From: Bacillota bacterium
GTDB taxonomy: Bacteria; Bacillota; Clostridia; Peptostreptococcales; Anaerovoracaceae
Assembly (NCBI GenBank): GCA_021769295.1
Contig: JAETTD010000016.1
Location: 1 to 58,284, forward strand
Direction: 5' to 3'
DNA: 58,284 nucleotides
Below the pieces are notes generated by a model that did no database searches, had not been told where the DNA came from, and was given only the letters and a program-made list of their open reading frames with translations. Below, one piece after another: positions 50,300 to 58,284 of this stretch. Position 1 is the first letter of the stretch; every line of letters begins with the position of its first letter. The position numbers were made by a program, and so were the translations under genes.

Positions 50300-50485
50300 T
50301 ATCACTCCCTCCTTCCACTCAGCCCCAGTTATATTCTAAATGGTAAATATGCAAAAAACCTTCCTATTTACAAAAACTTTTTCAATTTTTTTTGAAGAAA
50401 TCAAACGGTAATATCCGTATGAAGTTTTAGCAGCCTTAAAAGGAAACTGCCTTACAGACTAATATTTGCTTACTGTCCATACTGA

Positions 50486-50593
50486 AACAGCAAGCACTGC
50501 CTGTGTCATGACACAGGGCGTAATAGCAAGCACTGCTTGCGTATATACGCATGACGAAATAGCAAGCACTGCCTATGGACGTCCATAGACAGT
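50486..50593. repeat. Three 36-bp units, each with its own palindrome
   Basis: AAYAGCAAGCACTGC occurs at 50486, 50522 and 50558, exactly 36 bases apart. Each copy is followed by a different perfect palindrome: CCTGTGTCATGACACAGG (50500-50517), TGCGTATATACGCA (50538-50551), CTATGGACGTCCATAG (50573-50588). The pairing is kept while the sequence changes. Confidence 0.85.
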
Positions 50594-50599
50594 TTTTTT

Positions 50600-50993
50600 A
50601 CAGATTTTTCAAATATGAAAATCCGTAAAAATTGCTAACAGAGGGCATATCCCCCTGACCCCCTTTCTACTCAAAAATCCAAAAATCTCACATTGAAAAA
50701 GGTATACTGCATGGAAGTTTTTTCTTCATTACAGTACACTCTGATATACAAAATAACTTATCACATTTATAACCTTTATCCCGTTTTTTCCGTCATCAGG
50801 CATAATGGTATTTATTTCTTTTCGCCACAATAAAAACCGCACTTATAACTACCACAATCAGTCACACAACAACAATAGAAAACCATACACCGCCAACCAA
50901 AAAATCATAGACAGAAATAGAACTGCAGCACACTGAAAAACCAAAATATGCAAAAAAGAAATCACTACCTATGTCACGCCATCAATTAAAACT
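50600..50993. other. Gap without supported gene
   Basis: About 390 AT-rich bases between the palindromic repeats and the operon terminator. No open frame with a ribosome site is seen. It probably lies past the 3' end of the defence operon. Confidence 0.5.
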
Positions 50994-50995
50994 AA

Positions 50996-51026
50996 AAAGA
51001 CTAAGATTTCAGGTCTTAGTCTTTAA
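50996..51026 (-). terminator. Terminator of the restriction/AbiTii-TIR operon
   Basis: On the minus strand AAAGACTAAGA-CCTGAAA-TCTTAGTCTTTTT: an 11-bp perfect stem with T-run, 10 bases after the AbiTii stop. No terminator is seen between this point and hsdR, so R-M-S and four further genes appear to be one transcript. Confidence 0.88.
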
Positions 51027-51033
51027 TAATACA

Positions 51034-51651
51034 TTATTTTGAATTACCTTGTTGCAAATCCATACCTTCCACATTAGCATAAAAATTATTGATATAATTA
51101 TTGATACTTGGTGCTTGAGCATTTTTTATTTCTGTTTCTGTAAATGAAAGATTTTCTCCTACTATTCCATTTTCTTCTAACAATAAAGTCCAATTCAATA
51201 TATTATTTTGAACTGTACCTATAACCTGATGCAATTGGCTCTTTGGAACAACATATGAATATATCGTTTCAAAAGGAGCTGTTTTATTAAGTGTATCCGT
51301 CAATTTGCTGCTAATTGAAAAAGAAACATTGTCCTTAGCTGTTATGTAAAGATCGTTTAAACTAGACATTCCTTCTTTTATAGGGAACTTGGAAAATTTA
51401 TCTCTCCCTCCACCAGAAATCCCTACTGGTATCTGCCTACCATTCGCAGGATTAAGTGCATACAATGACCCTCCTATATATCTATATTGGGGAACTTCTG
51501 CTTTATATCCATCTTGCTCTTGTTTTATCCAATCCTCAAATTCTTTAAGTTTCAACTTTTTTGCTATGACATATGCTTTTCTCAACAAAGACTCTATATT
51601 AGCGTCTTTGCTCAATGCTTCTTGTTGCAATTCCAAAACTATACCACCCAT
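51034..51651 (-). CDS. Stand-alone AbiTii-domain protein with C-terminal QQG motif
   Basis: A 205-aa protein. Residues 1-165 form an AbiTii domain: LELQQEALSKDANIESLLRK, AYVIAKKLKLKEFEDWIKQE, VPQYRYIGGSL, then IKEGMSSLNDLY and VVPKSQLHQVIGTVQNNILN. The C-terminal 40 residues end in NNFYANVEGMDLQQGNS, a motif repeated in the neighbouring protein (NNFYGSVSNMQMQQGTINS). AbiTii domains are found fused to effectors in abortive-infection genes. The start follows AGGAGATACAAATT. It probably acts as sensor or adaptor for the neighbour. Confidence 0.8.
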   Translation of the reverse strand: MGGIVLELQQEALSKDANIESLLRKAYVIAKKLKLKEFEDWIKQEQDGYKAEVPQYRYIGGSLYALNPANGRQIPVGISGGGRDKFSKFPIKEGMSSLNDLYITAKDNVSFSISSKLTDTLNKTAPFETIYSYVVPKSQLHQVIGTVQNNILNWTLLLEENGIVGENLSFTETEIKNAQAPSINNYINNFYANVEGMDLQQGNSK

Positions 51652-51663
51652 AATTTGTATCTC

Positions 51664-52383
51664 CTATATAAAAAGAAGTTTTATTCCTTCTACAATTCCT
51701 GTTGCAATCAGGCTTCCTCCCACACCCATTGACAAATTTTTCAATTCCATAAGTAATGACTTTATTTTTCCAGGATTTTCTTTCTTTTGAACTAACACTG
51801 AAATCTCATCCAATTTTTCCTGCACTTTCGTTGCTTGTTCCCCATATTCATCTTCCAAAAGAGGATCATATTTCTTAACTTTTTCAACAAATTGTGCAAC
51901 TTTTTCAAAATCTACAGATTCTGTTGTTATTGTCTGTGTTTGTGTTGAATTAATAGTACCTTGTTGCATCTGCATATTACTTACAGAACCATAAAAGTTA
52001 TTTACATTACTACTCATCTGTTCTAGCTGATTCATCCTTTCTTTCTCTTTAAAATATTCAATTCCTTCCATTGTCAAATATATATCCATTTCACCAGTGA
52101 CACACATTGAACTATTATCACCAATACAACCATGTATCTTTAAATCATCTAAAATAGTTTTGATATTCATTTGAATATTAGGAATTTCTTTGAAATCCTC
52201 TAAAATAAAACTCAAAGCATCCCCTCCTATTTTTTCTCTTTCTCTAAGAACAATCTCCAAAAACTTTTCACTATCTTTTCGCAAATCACTCACTCCAATC
52301 TGAATCTGACGATTAAGTTCCCTCTCCATCTGTTTTCTAATTTTTTCTATTCCCTGCTTGTTGAATTTAACAGATACACTCAA
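51664..52383 (-). CDS. Unknown protein with QQG motif and hydrophobic C-terminus
   Basis: A 239-aa protein starting with TTG behind GGAGGTAGAAGAAA. Residues 1-120 are helical and charged with a short winged-helix-like part (IKTILDDLKIHGCIGDN, MTMEGIEYF-like YLTMEGIEYFKEKERMN). Residues 128-148 are NNFYGSVSNMQMQQGTINST. Residues 155-200 are a coiled coil (FEKVAQFVEKVKKYDPLLED). The C-terminal 22 residues are hydrophobic with glycines (LSMGVGGSLIATGIVEGIKL), suiting a membrane-inserting effector. No named family. It lies 12 bases before the AbiTii gene. Confidence 0.65.
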   Translation of the reverse strand: MSVSVKFNKQGIEKIRKQMERELNRQIQIGVSDLRKDSEKFLEIVLREREKIGGDALSFILEDFKEIPNIQMNIKTILDDLKIHGCIGDNSSMCVTGEMDIYLTMEGIEYFKEKERMNQLEQMSSNVNNFYGSVSNMQMQQGTINSTQTQTITTESVDFEKVAQFVEKVKKYDPLLEDEYGEQATKVQEKLDEISVLVQKKENPGKIKSLLMELKNLSMGVGGSLIATGIVEGIKLLFI

Positions 52384-52413
52384 TTTCTTCTACCTCCCAC
52401 TCTATTTTTATAA

Positions 52414-52668
52414 TCATAATTTCAACTCTGCAAAGACAATACCTTTAACAGGCTCAACATGTATCATATTACCATTATCAATTAAGAACTGATAATCATC
52501 CTCTATTACTTTCTCAACAACACATATAGCTTGTCCACCTATATATAAATTTCTTCCGATTGTTTTGGAATAAAGATGATAATGATTCCTAAAAACAACT
52601 TCTTCCAGTATTTCTGTTTTATACTCTTTGCCTTCTTCTACTTTACTCATAAGCTCACTTTCATACAT
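52414..52668 (-). CDS. Small unknown protein of the TIR module
   Basis: An 84-aa beta-rich protein MYESELMSKVEEGKEYKTEI, then LEEVVFRNHYHLYSKTIGRN, FLIDNGNMIHVEPVKGIVFA. The start at 52668 is preferred (AAGGAAACTGCAT before it); a start 16 codons earlier would overlap the TIR gene. No family recognised. Tight spacing on both sides (11 and 30 bases) shows that it belongs to the module. Confidence 0.6.
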   Translation of the reverse strand: MYESELMSKVEEGKEYKTEILEEVVFRNHYHLYSKTIGRNLYIGGQAICVVEKVIEDDYQFLIDNGNMIHVEPVKGIVFAELKL

Positions 52669-52679
52669 ATGCAGTTTCC

Positions 52680-54266
52680 TTATCTTTCCAGATATATTTG
52701 TATATAATGTTCCCAAATATCCGCTACAACTTCTTCTACCGTCATTGCCTTTTGATTATTCATTAATGACATTGTTGCATACAACTTTAATTCTCCATCT
52801 ATAAATTTTGCATCATACATAGCATTCCATGAATTTCCACTACCAAATGGCATTGTATTATCAGACAATCCTATATTCTCTCTTCCACTGCCAAACATAC
52901 TGCTCAAGAATAATTTCAATCCTCTTGATAACTGCCCATTTTTATAAAACTGGTAAATCACAGTTCTTGTATCAACTTGCTCAATCTGCACCTGCATCCA
53001 TGTATTTTGGTTTTGATACTGCTGGCATAATTGAGATAACAGTTCTACAATCCGATTAAAATTATCTCTTACAAATTGTCTTATCTCCAAATCTGTTGGT
53101 TCAGAATTAAATCTTGTTTTTGGAATACCCAATGTAGCAAATAAATCATTAGCATCATTAATTTTACTATCTCCATTTCCAAGAAAACCTTTCTGACTCA
53201 ATTTTTCTTCGATACTCATACAAACATCGGCAATATTAGGATTATTCATATCAGAAACAACATCCAAGAACTCTGCAATATTAGAAGAAATATCCTGTCT
53301 CCGTTTTAAATCCTCATTTAGTTTTCCAAGATTCTGCACGTTAATTTCTTTCAATGTACCCTCTAATTCTTTAAATTCATCTTGCCAATACTTTACATAT
53401 TTTGCTCTTGTAACAGGACTATAGATTCCTGAATATATGACAGCAGGGAAAATTTTATCTCTATAATTTCTATCTCGCATTACTTCCAAAACTTCATACA
53501 TACAATTAGCGGATTTCAAATATGAATCTGAAATAAGAAGAATAGTATAGTCCATATTGCCAATGGATTGCATATATTCTTTTATGCTTCCCCACTTCTT
53601 AATGTCAATAGTATCTCTATGTAGCTCAATATTTTGACTGTTCTTGAAATAATCATGGATTTTATTTGCTTCGTTTGAATCATCCCAACGATAAGATAAA
53701 AATATATTCGCTTTCATCAAAACCCTTCTCTCCTTAACACTTTTTGTTTCTTCTGCTTCTTTTTTCATTGCCTGATTATTTTTTTCCAGTTCAATAGTCC
53801 AATACAAAATTTTATTTTGAATAGAACTAATTACTTGTTTTAGTTGTCCTGTAGATACAAAATAATTATATACAGTAACAAAACTTCCGTTTTTGTTAAG
53901 AGCCTGTGTTAATGCATCTGTAATGGAATATGAAGCAATCCCATTACTACTATTTTGGTATGCTTCAACAATTCCTGAAACAGATTCCGTAAACGGCAAT
54001 TTAGAAAATGCTTCTGCTTGCTCTTGTTTACTAAATTGAGTAGGAATCCATCTTCCAAAATTGTATGCTTTTAATTCACCTCGTAAAAATCTGTACTCAG
54101 GAAGATTATCCACACTTTTGTATCCATTTTGCTCATTAAGAACCCATTCTTCAATATCTTTTTGATTTGTTGAAACAGCTATCAAATATGCTTTTCTAAG
54201 CAACTCTTCAATATCGGCATTCTTATCAAGAGCCATCTGTTGTAATTCATAAACAGATTGTTCCAT
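52680..54266 (-). CDS. AbiTii-TIR fusion protein
   Basis: A 528-aa protein in three parts. Residues 1-170: AbiTii domain (ELQQMALDKNADIEELLRKA, EWVLNEQNGYK, LPEYRFLRGEL, GQLKQVISSIQNKILYWTIE). Residues 185-320: TIR domain, ANIFLSYRWDDSNEANKIHD, TILLISDSYLKSANCMYEVL with the putative NADase glutamate at 258 in the S-x2-C-x2-E arrangement. Residues 360-528: unknown C-terminal domain. TIR domains of defence proteins cleave NAD+ or make cyclic ADP-ribose signals. The gene starts 10 bases after hsdS behind AGGAGTATAGGG, so it is transcribed with the type I restriction genes. Confidence 0.88.
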   Translation of the reverse strand: MEQSVYELQQMALDKNADIEELLRKAYLIAVSTNQKDIEEWVLNEQNGYKSVDNLPEYRFLRGELKAYNFGRWIPTQFSKQEQAEAFSKLPFTESVSGIVEAYQNSSNGIASYSITDALTQALNKNGSFVTVYNYFVSTGQLKQVISSIQNKILYWTIELEKNNQAMKKEAEETKSVKERRVLMKANIFLSYRWDDSNEANKIHDYFKNSQNIELHRDTIDIKKWGSIKEYMQSIGNMDYTILLISDSYLKSANCMYEVLEVMRDRNYRDKIFPAVIYSGIYSPVTRAKYVKYWQDEFKELEGTLKEINVQNLGKLNEDLKRRQDISSNIAEFLDVVSDMNNPNIADVCMSIEEKLSQKGFLGNGDSKINDANDLFATLGIPKTRFNSEPTDLEIRQFVRDNFNRIVELLSQLCQQYQNQNTWMQVQIEQVDTRTVIYQFYKNGQLSRGLKLFLSSMFGSGRENIGLSDNTMPFGSGNSWNAMYDAKFIDGELKLYATMSLMNNQKAMTVEEVVADIWEHYIQIYLER

Positions 54267-54276
54267 CCCTATACTC

Positions 54277-55734
54277 CTATTCCTTCAATTCTTCACATAA
54301 TGGCAATAATGCTTCCAATCTTTCTACAATTCTATTTTGCTCTTCTATTGGAGGAATCGGAAGCAAAATTGTCGCTAACTTGTCATTAGATATATGAACA
54401 ATAATATCTCCTTTTGCCATTTCACTCTTTTTGTGAATCGCATATGAAGAATTCATAACATAAACAAGATATAAAGGATTCATATGATGATTAGACCACC
54501 TTGTTAAATCTCCACCCATAGCAATTACTTCTTCTCCCATATAAGCCAATGCCAATGCAATATCAAAATTATTTTCTCCTGTTAATGCCATTAAAATATC
54601 GTTTGCATGAACCTTTTGTGCCTTATCAAATATCTCTTGAGAGGTATGTGAAACTGCCACATCAAATTTAGTTTTATATGTTGTATATAATTCTCCGTAT
54701 CTAACACATGGAAATCCTATTTCTATAACTTCATTTCTTTTAATTCCATTTCCCCTTGTTAATGTTCCAATATTACCAAGTCTTACCCATCTCCAATTTT
54801 CAGGAATATCAAATGGAATTTCTTCTTCCTCAGTATTTGATAAAGGTTTTTCCTTTTTGATTATCTTTTGTGCAATTAACTCCTCTTTTTCTTGTCTGAT
54901 TGCTTCCAGAAATTCATCCACACTACTGTCACTCTCCAACTGCTCTGTCAATTTCCCCTGCATAGCAGCTTGAAGCAATGCATCTTTCATATTTGTCGGA
55001 AACCGTTTTTTTAATGTTTCTAACTCCTTTTCAATTTTCTCATACTCATCAATTTTTGGCATAATTTTATTGATTTTATCAACAATCCTCTGCTGTTCTT
55101 CGATTGGTGGGAATGGGATAAGTAAGTGCTTCAATTTATCTGCTTTGATCCCTTTTGCAGTTGTCCCTGTACAATTGTCCACTAATTCATTTTGAAATGC
55201 AGATGATAAAATAAAATACATAAATAACTCTAAGCATACTGTATTGTCACAATACTTTTGCATAGTTATAATTCTTTGTCCGCAAGAAGTAATATCCAAA
55301 TCACATAAAGCAGCATTTCCTAATGGTGCTTCCGTGGTGAACAATAAATCTCCTTTACTTGTTATCCCCCTACTTTGACGTGCTTTATATTCTTCCTCCG
55401 AAATATATTCTTTTCTTGTATAATCCATATAACCTTTTTTAATATTAGATGCAGTTATAAGAAACACGCCTTTTTCAGTCTTATTAGGAGTTTTCCCTCT
55501 ATAATCTACAAATGACAGAATACTGTTTATCTCTACCATTCTCCATGAATCAGGTATCTCTACATCCATTGCTTCTAAATTCAAAGTATTTTTACATTCT
55601 TTAATTTCTTCCCTATGCATTGCAATATCCATCAACATTTCATCCACATTACTATCTGTTTCAAGCTGCTTGGTCAGCTTCCCCTGCAATGCGGCTTGCA
55701 ATACAGCCTGTCTTAAATCTTCCGCTAATACCAT
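54277..55734 (-). CDS. hsdS: Type I restriction enzyme specificity subunit (second system)
   Basis: A 485-aa HsdS with two recognition domains and the usual spacers: IPFPPIEEQQRIVDKINKIM and LPIPPIEEQNRIVERLEALL. Both halves start with the same sequence type (LQAALQGKLTKQLETDSNVD and LQAAMQGKLTEQLESDSSVD). It differs in both recognition domains from the HsdS at 7348-8793, so the two systems should have different targets. It starts next to the hsdM stop and ends 10 bases before the AbiTii-TIR gene. Confidence 0.93.
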   Translation of the reverse strand: MVLAEDLRQAVLQAALQGKLTKQLETDSNVDEMLMDIAMHREEIKECKNTLNLEAMDVEIPDSWRMVEINSILSFVDYRGKTPNKTEKGVFLITASNIKKGYMDYTRKEYISEEEYKARQSRGITSKGDLLFTTEAPLGNAALCDLDITSCGQRIITMQKYCDNTVCLELFMYFILSSAFQNELVDNCTGTTAKGIKADKLKHLLIPFPPIEEQQRIVDKINKIMPKIDEYEKIEKELETLKKRFPTNMKDALLQAAMQGKLTEQLESDSSVDEFLEAIRQEKEELIAQKIIKKEKPLSNTEEEEIPFDIPENWRWVRLGNIGTLTRGNGIKRNEVIEIGFPCVRYGELYTTYKTKFDVAVSHTSQEIFDKAQKVHANDILMALTGENNFDIALALAYMGEEVIAMGGDLTRWSNHHMNPLYLVYVMNSSYAIHKKSEMAKGDIIVHISNDKLATILLPIPPIEEQNRIVERLEALLPLCEELKE

Positions 55735-55736
55735 AA

Positions 55737-57245
55737 CTACACTCCCAACATATCCATAATCTCTTGTAGCTTTACATCCATCTTTCGATCAAGTTTCTCC
55801 CTCTCCGCTTTAAAATTCTCTATCGTCTCTTTCGGAGAAAGAATCACTTTTTCCTCATTCGGGAACCCACAAAAGTCTAAACTATAATTATTCGCTGCGA
55901 TTTCATCAACAGATACTTTTCTTGCTTTCCAAGTTTCTGTCATAGAACTGTCTTCTTTTTCATCTTTAATCTCTATACGATTATCCCACCACTCATCCAA
56001 AGCAGACATTTTCTCCCTTGTTATAGGATTTTTTTTCATAGAAAATTTCTGTCCATTTGGCAAATCAAATCTGTAAAACCATACCTTTTTTGTTGGTTCT
56101 GTCTTATCGAAGAAAAGCAAATTTGTTGCAATACTTGTATATGGAGCGAAACAACTCCCGGGAAGCCTGATTACTGTATGTAAATTAAACTCCTCTAACA
56201 GCTTCCTCTTAATCGCACTCTTACTGTTATCAGTTCCAAAAATAAAGCCATCAGGAAGAACTACCCCACATCTTCCATTTTTATTAAGCCGATACATAAT
56301 TTCTATCATAAAGAGGTCTGCTGTTTCTGAATTTCTAAGTTCAGCAGGAAAATTCTTCTGCACAATTTCAAGTTCTGAACCACCATAAGGAGGATTCATA
56401 AGGATAACATCAAATTTATCATCGTCTGTATACCTTCTTACATCCTGTTCCAATGAATTGTCATGCATAATATCTGGCTCTGCAATGTCGTTTAAAAGCA
56501 TATTCGTTGTGCAGAGCATATAAGGAAGCTGCTTCTTTTCCACTCCATAAAAGGAGTGTTGTAGTTTTGGTAAATCTTCTACTTTAATTCCTGCATTTTC
56601 TACATGATGAAGCGCATCCACAAGAAATCCTCCTGTACCACAAGCAAAATCTGCAACTTTTTCTCCAATCTTTGGATTAACCTTATCCACAACAAAAGAT
56701 GTAATTGCTCTGGGTGTATAAAATTCTCCGTTATTTTTCTGCAAACCTTTCAACAAAGTTTCATAAATATCATTAAAGGTATGTCTTTCGTTATAATCAG
56801 AAAAATCAATTTCATCAAATATGTTAAGAAGCTGTCTAAGAAGAACCCCGTTTTTCATAAAGTTCGTAGATTCCCTCATGAACTCCCTTACAATAAGGGA
56901 TGCCCTGTCCGATTTTGTAAAAAGGTATACATCTTCCCCCTTTTCATTCTTAACAGCATCGCCTGACAAAACTCTGAATAGCTTATTATTAACAAAATCA
57001 ACCAGTTCTTCCCCTGTCATCTGATCCTTTACGGAAGCCCCTGTTACCCAATCTCTCCAACGATAGCCTATTGGAATGATTGAGGCATAATTATCCTGTG
57101 TCAGTTCCCACTCTTCCTCTTTATAATCAAAAATCCTCAAGAACAAAATCCATACAATTTGAGAAAGCCTTTGCTCATCCCCACCGACACCTGCATCTCC
57201 ACGCATAATGTCCTGCAATCTTTTTATTAATGTAGCTAATGCCAT
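55737..57245 (-). CDS. hsdM: Type I restriction-modification methyltransferase subunit (second system)
   Basis: A 502-aa HsdM: N-terminal LIKRLQDIMRGDAGVGGDEQ, SAM site FACGTGGFLVDAL, catalytic NPPYGG, then FGTDNSKSAIK. The gene order hsdR-hsdM-hsdS without intervening genes differs from system 1, where an extra gene separates M and S. Motifs are intact. Confidence 0.95.
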   Translation of the reverse strand: MALATLIKRLQDIMRGDAGVGGDEQRLSQIVWILFLRIFDYKEEEWELTQDNYASIIPIGYRWRDWVTGASVKDQMTGEELVDFVNNKLFRVLSGDAVKNEKGEDVYLFTKSDRASLIVREFMRESTNFMKNGVLLRQLLNIFDEIDFSDYNERHTFNDIYETLLKGLQKNNGEFYTPRAITSFVVDKVNPKIGEKVADFACGTGGFLVDALHHVENAGIKVEDLPKLQHSFYGVEKKQLPYMLCTTNMLLNDIAEPDIMHDNSLEQDVRRYTDDDKFDVILMNPPYGGSELEIVQKNFPAELRNSETADLFMIEIMYRLNKNGRCGVVLPDGFIFGTDNSKSAIKRKLLEEFNLHTVIRLPGSCFAPYTSIATNLLFFDKTEPTKKVWFYRFDLPNGQKFSMKKNPITREKMSALDEWWDNRIEIKDEKEDSSMTETWKARKVSVDEIAANNYSLDFCGFPNEEKVILSPKETIENFKAEREKLDRKMDVKLQEIMDMLGV

Positions 57246-57264
57246 AAATCTTTCTCCCTGTTGT

Positions 57265-58284
57265 CTAATATAACACTTCTTCTATCTGTTTCATTAAATC
57301 AATAAAATTCTGCTTATTTCCACCAAATACATTTTTCAATATCTTCATAGATGTATAACCTTTCTCTTTGAATACCGGCAGATTGAACACAGTAATATCT
57401 TTTAGTTTTGAAAAGTCCTCTGTCTTGTATTCATTCAGAATGGTTTCAATAATATCTCTTTTTTCAATATCCAATTTATCTAAGATACCTGAATCATAAA
57501 CCTTCTTCAGTCTCTCTTCTTTTGATTTCGGTGACTGCTTATATCCTACTAAACCGACAATATCAAATTTATCAATATAATATCCAACTGCTTCACTAAT
57601 CTTTCTTACATATGTTCTTTCAAGCAACAAGTCCATAGTCATTCCATCCTTATCATCTGATGTTTTGAAAGATACATAAAAGTCCTGATATGTTGGATAC
57701 TGTGTCAAAATATTATTCTTTACACAGTTTTCAATATTTTGCTTAATAAGGTTTCCATTTTCATCAGTATAACGTACTTCTTCCCCATCAATAGTTACAT
57801 CTACTCCATTAACCTTAACTTTATGAATGTGACCTTTTGATTTACCTTTATCTTTATCCTCACCATTTTTCTCTGTTTCCTTTTGAGGACTTCCCTTTGG
57901 AAATAGGCCATTTTCGCCAACTTCCATCACTGCCACTGGTTCACCATCAAATTCTGGGTCTTCAAATTGATGGTAATTTGACCTGAAATCTAAAATCGTA
58001 AAATGCAGTTTACTCTTCTTTTCCTCATCAATTGTAAAATTCTCATTAATCCTTGTTCCCCTGCCGATTGTCTGCTTAAACTCTGTCATGGAACCAATAG
58101 TCTTATCCAGAACAATCAATTCACAGGTTTCTGAATCCACGCCTGTTGACATCAGTTTGCTTGTTACTGCAATAACAGGATATTTTGTATTTGGATCAGT
58201 GAAGTTTTCCAGTTCTGCCTTTCCAACTTCATCATCACCTGTAATCTTCATTATGTACTTACTGTTTTCCTGAACCAAATCTGA
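57265..58284 (-). CDS. hsdR: Type I restriction endonuclease subunit, C-terminal part (cut by window edge)
   Basis: Open to the right edge. Visible are the second helicase domain (SKYIMKITGDDEVGKAELEN, VIAVTSKLMSTGVDSETCEL, IVLDKTIGSMTEFKQTIGRG with motif VI) and the C-terminal helical domain that binds HsdM, ending MKILKNVFGGNKQNFIDLMK. It lines up with residues from about 460 of the HsdR at 11108-13480. The nuclease and Walker A parts lie outside the window. Confidence 0.93.
   Translation of the reverse strand, partial: SDLVQENSKYIMKITGDDEVGKAELENFTDPNTKYPVIAVTSKLMSTGVDSETCELIVLDKTIGSMTEFKQTIGRGTRINENFTIDEEKKSKLHFTILDFRSNYHQFEDPEFDGEPVAVMEVGENGLFPKGSPQKETEKNGEDKDKGKSKGHIHKVKVNGVDVTIDGEEVRYTDENGNLIKQNIENCVKNNILTQYPTYQDFYVSFKTSDDKDGMTMDLLLERTYVRKISEAVGYYIDKFDIVGLVGYKQSPKSKEERLKKVYDSGILDKLDIEKRDIIETILNEYKTEDFSKLKDITVFNLPVFKEKGYTSMKILKNVFGGNKQNFIDLMKQIEEVLY

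Noticed and set aside
50486-50593. CRISPR-like array (36-base period)
   Set aside because: Only 15 bases of each unit are constant and the rest is palindromic rather than unique spacer; three units only, no leader and no cas gene in the window.

Overview
The window looks like a mobile-DNA and defence island of a human-gut type Clostridia (Bacillota, Lachnospiraceae-like). This is inferred from Gram-positive promoters and AGGAGG ribosome sites, the gene families (MobV-type relaxase, DnaC/replisome-organiser pair, Replic_Relax, amidoligase/GGCT cargo, BspA-like leucine-rich lipoprotein) and patchwork base composition: AT-rich defence genes at about 16.9-20.8 and 51-58 kb, GC-rich block at about 24-34 kb. 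No rRNA, tRNA or housekeeping gene is seen.

The backbone is one large SNF2/DEAD-type helicase gene of a resident conjugative element, read on the minus strand and cut into pieces: 47590-47002, 16770-16668 and 359-106. Joined in that order, the pieces read through conserved helicase motifs (FAKVRSG / QVRFLLGSTAKMGAGTNVQD / PWRPS / [13 protein letters not shown]). Between them sit elements with intact large serine recombinases. Element 1 (about 360-16667) and element 2 (about 16773-46999) have both junctions in the window. Joining the ends of each gives a near-perfect palindromic attP with a central dinucleotide (GA and CA). Element 3 starts near 47590 and runs off the right edge. The left edge of the window looks like a fourth break in the same gene.

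Element 1 carries a serine recombinase, a small recombinase-associated protein, DnaC-like loader, replication initiator, relaxase, a structured oriT-like region, a type I restriction-modification operon (HTH protein, hsdR, hsdM, unknown, hsdS, HEPN-motif protein) and a right end with an XRE regulator, a SymE-like toxin pair and a divergent XRE repressor. Element 2 carries a two-gene Hachiman system (HamB/HamA), two tandem serine recombinases, a mobilisation and DNA-modification block (amidoligase, GGCT, C5 methyltransferase, Replic_Relax, VirD4-like ATPase, MT-A70 methyltransferase), then an envelope region of surface proteins and lipoproteins. Its right end holds a tyrosine recombinase beside a putative invertible promoter, and four scattered copies of a variable FISUMP-like cassette. 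Element 3 carries a serine recombinase, a decayed HTH gene, a three-unit 36-bp palindromic repeat and an operon of hsdR-hsdM-hsdS followed by four genes: AbiTii-TIR, a small protein, a protein with a hydrophobic C-terminus, and a second AbiTii protein.

The best candidate for an undescribed system is that last module (51034-54266). It is welded to a type I restriction operon, and two of its proteins share an unusual NNFYxxVxxMxxQQG motif. Other strong leads are the three-in-one-gene integration pattern with reconstructable att sites, the putative invertible promoter at 44738-44909, and the dispersed variable cassettes.
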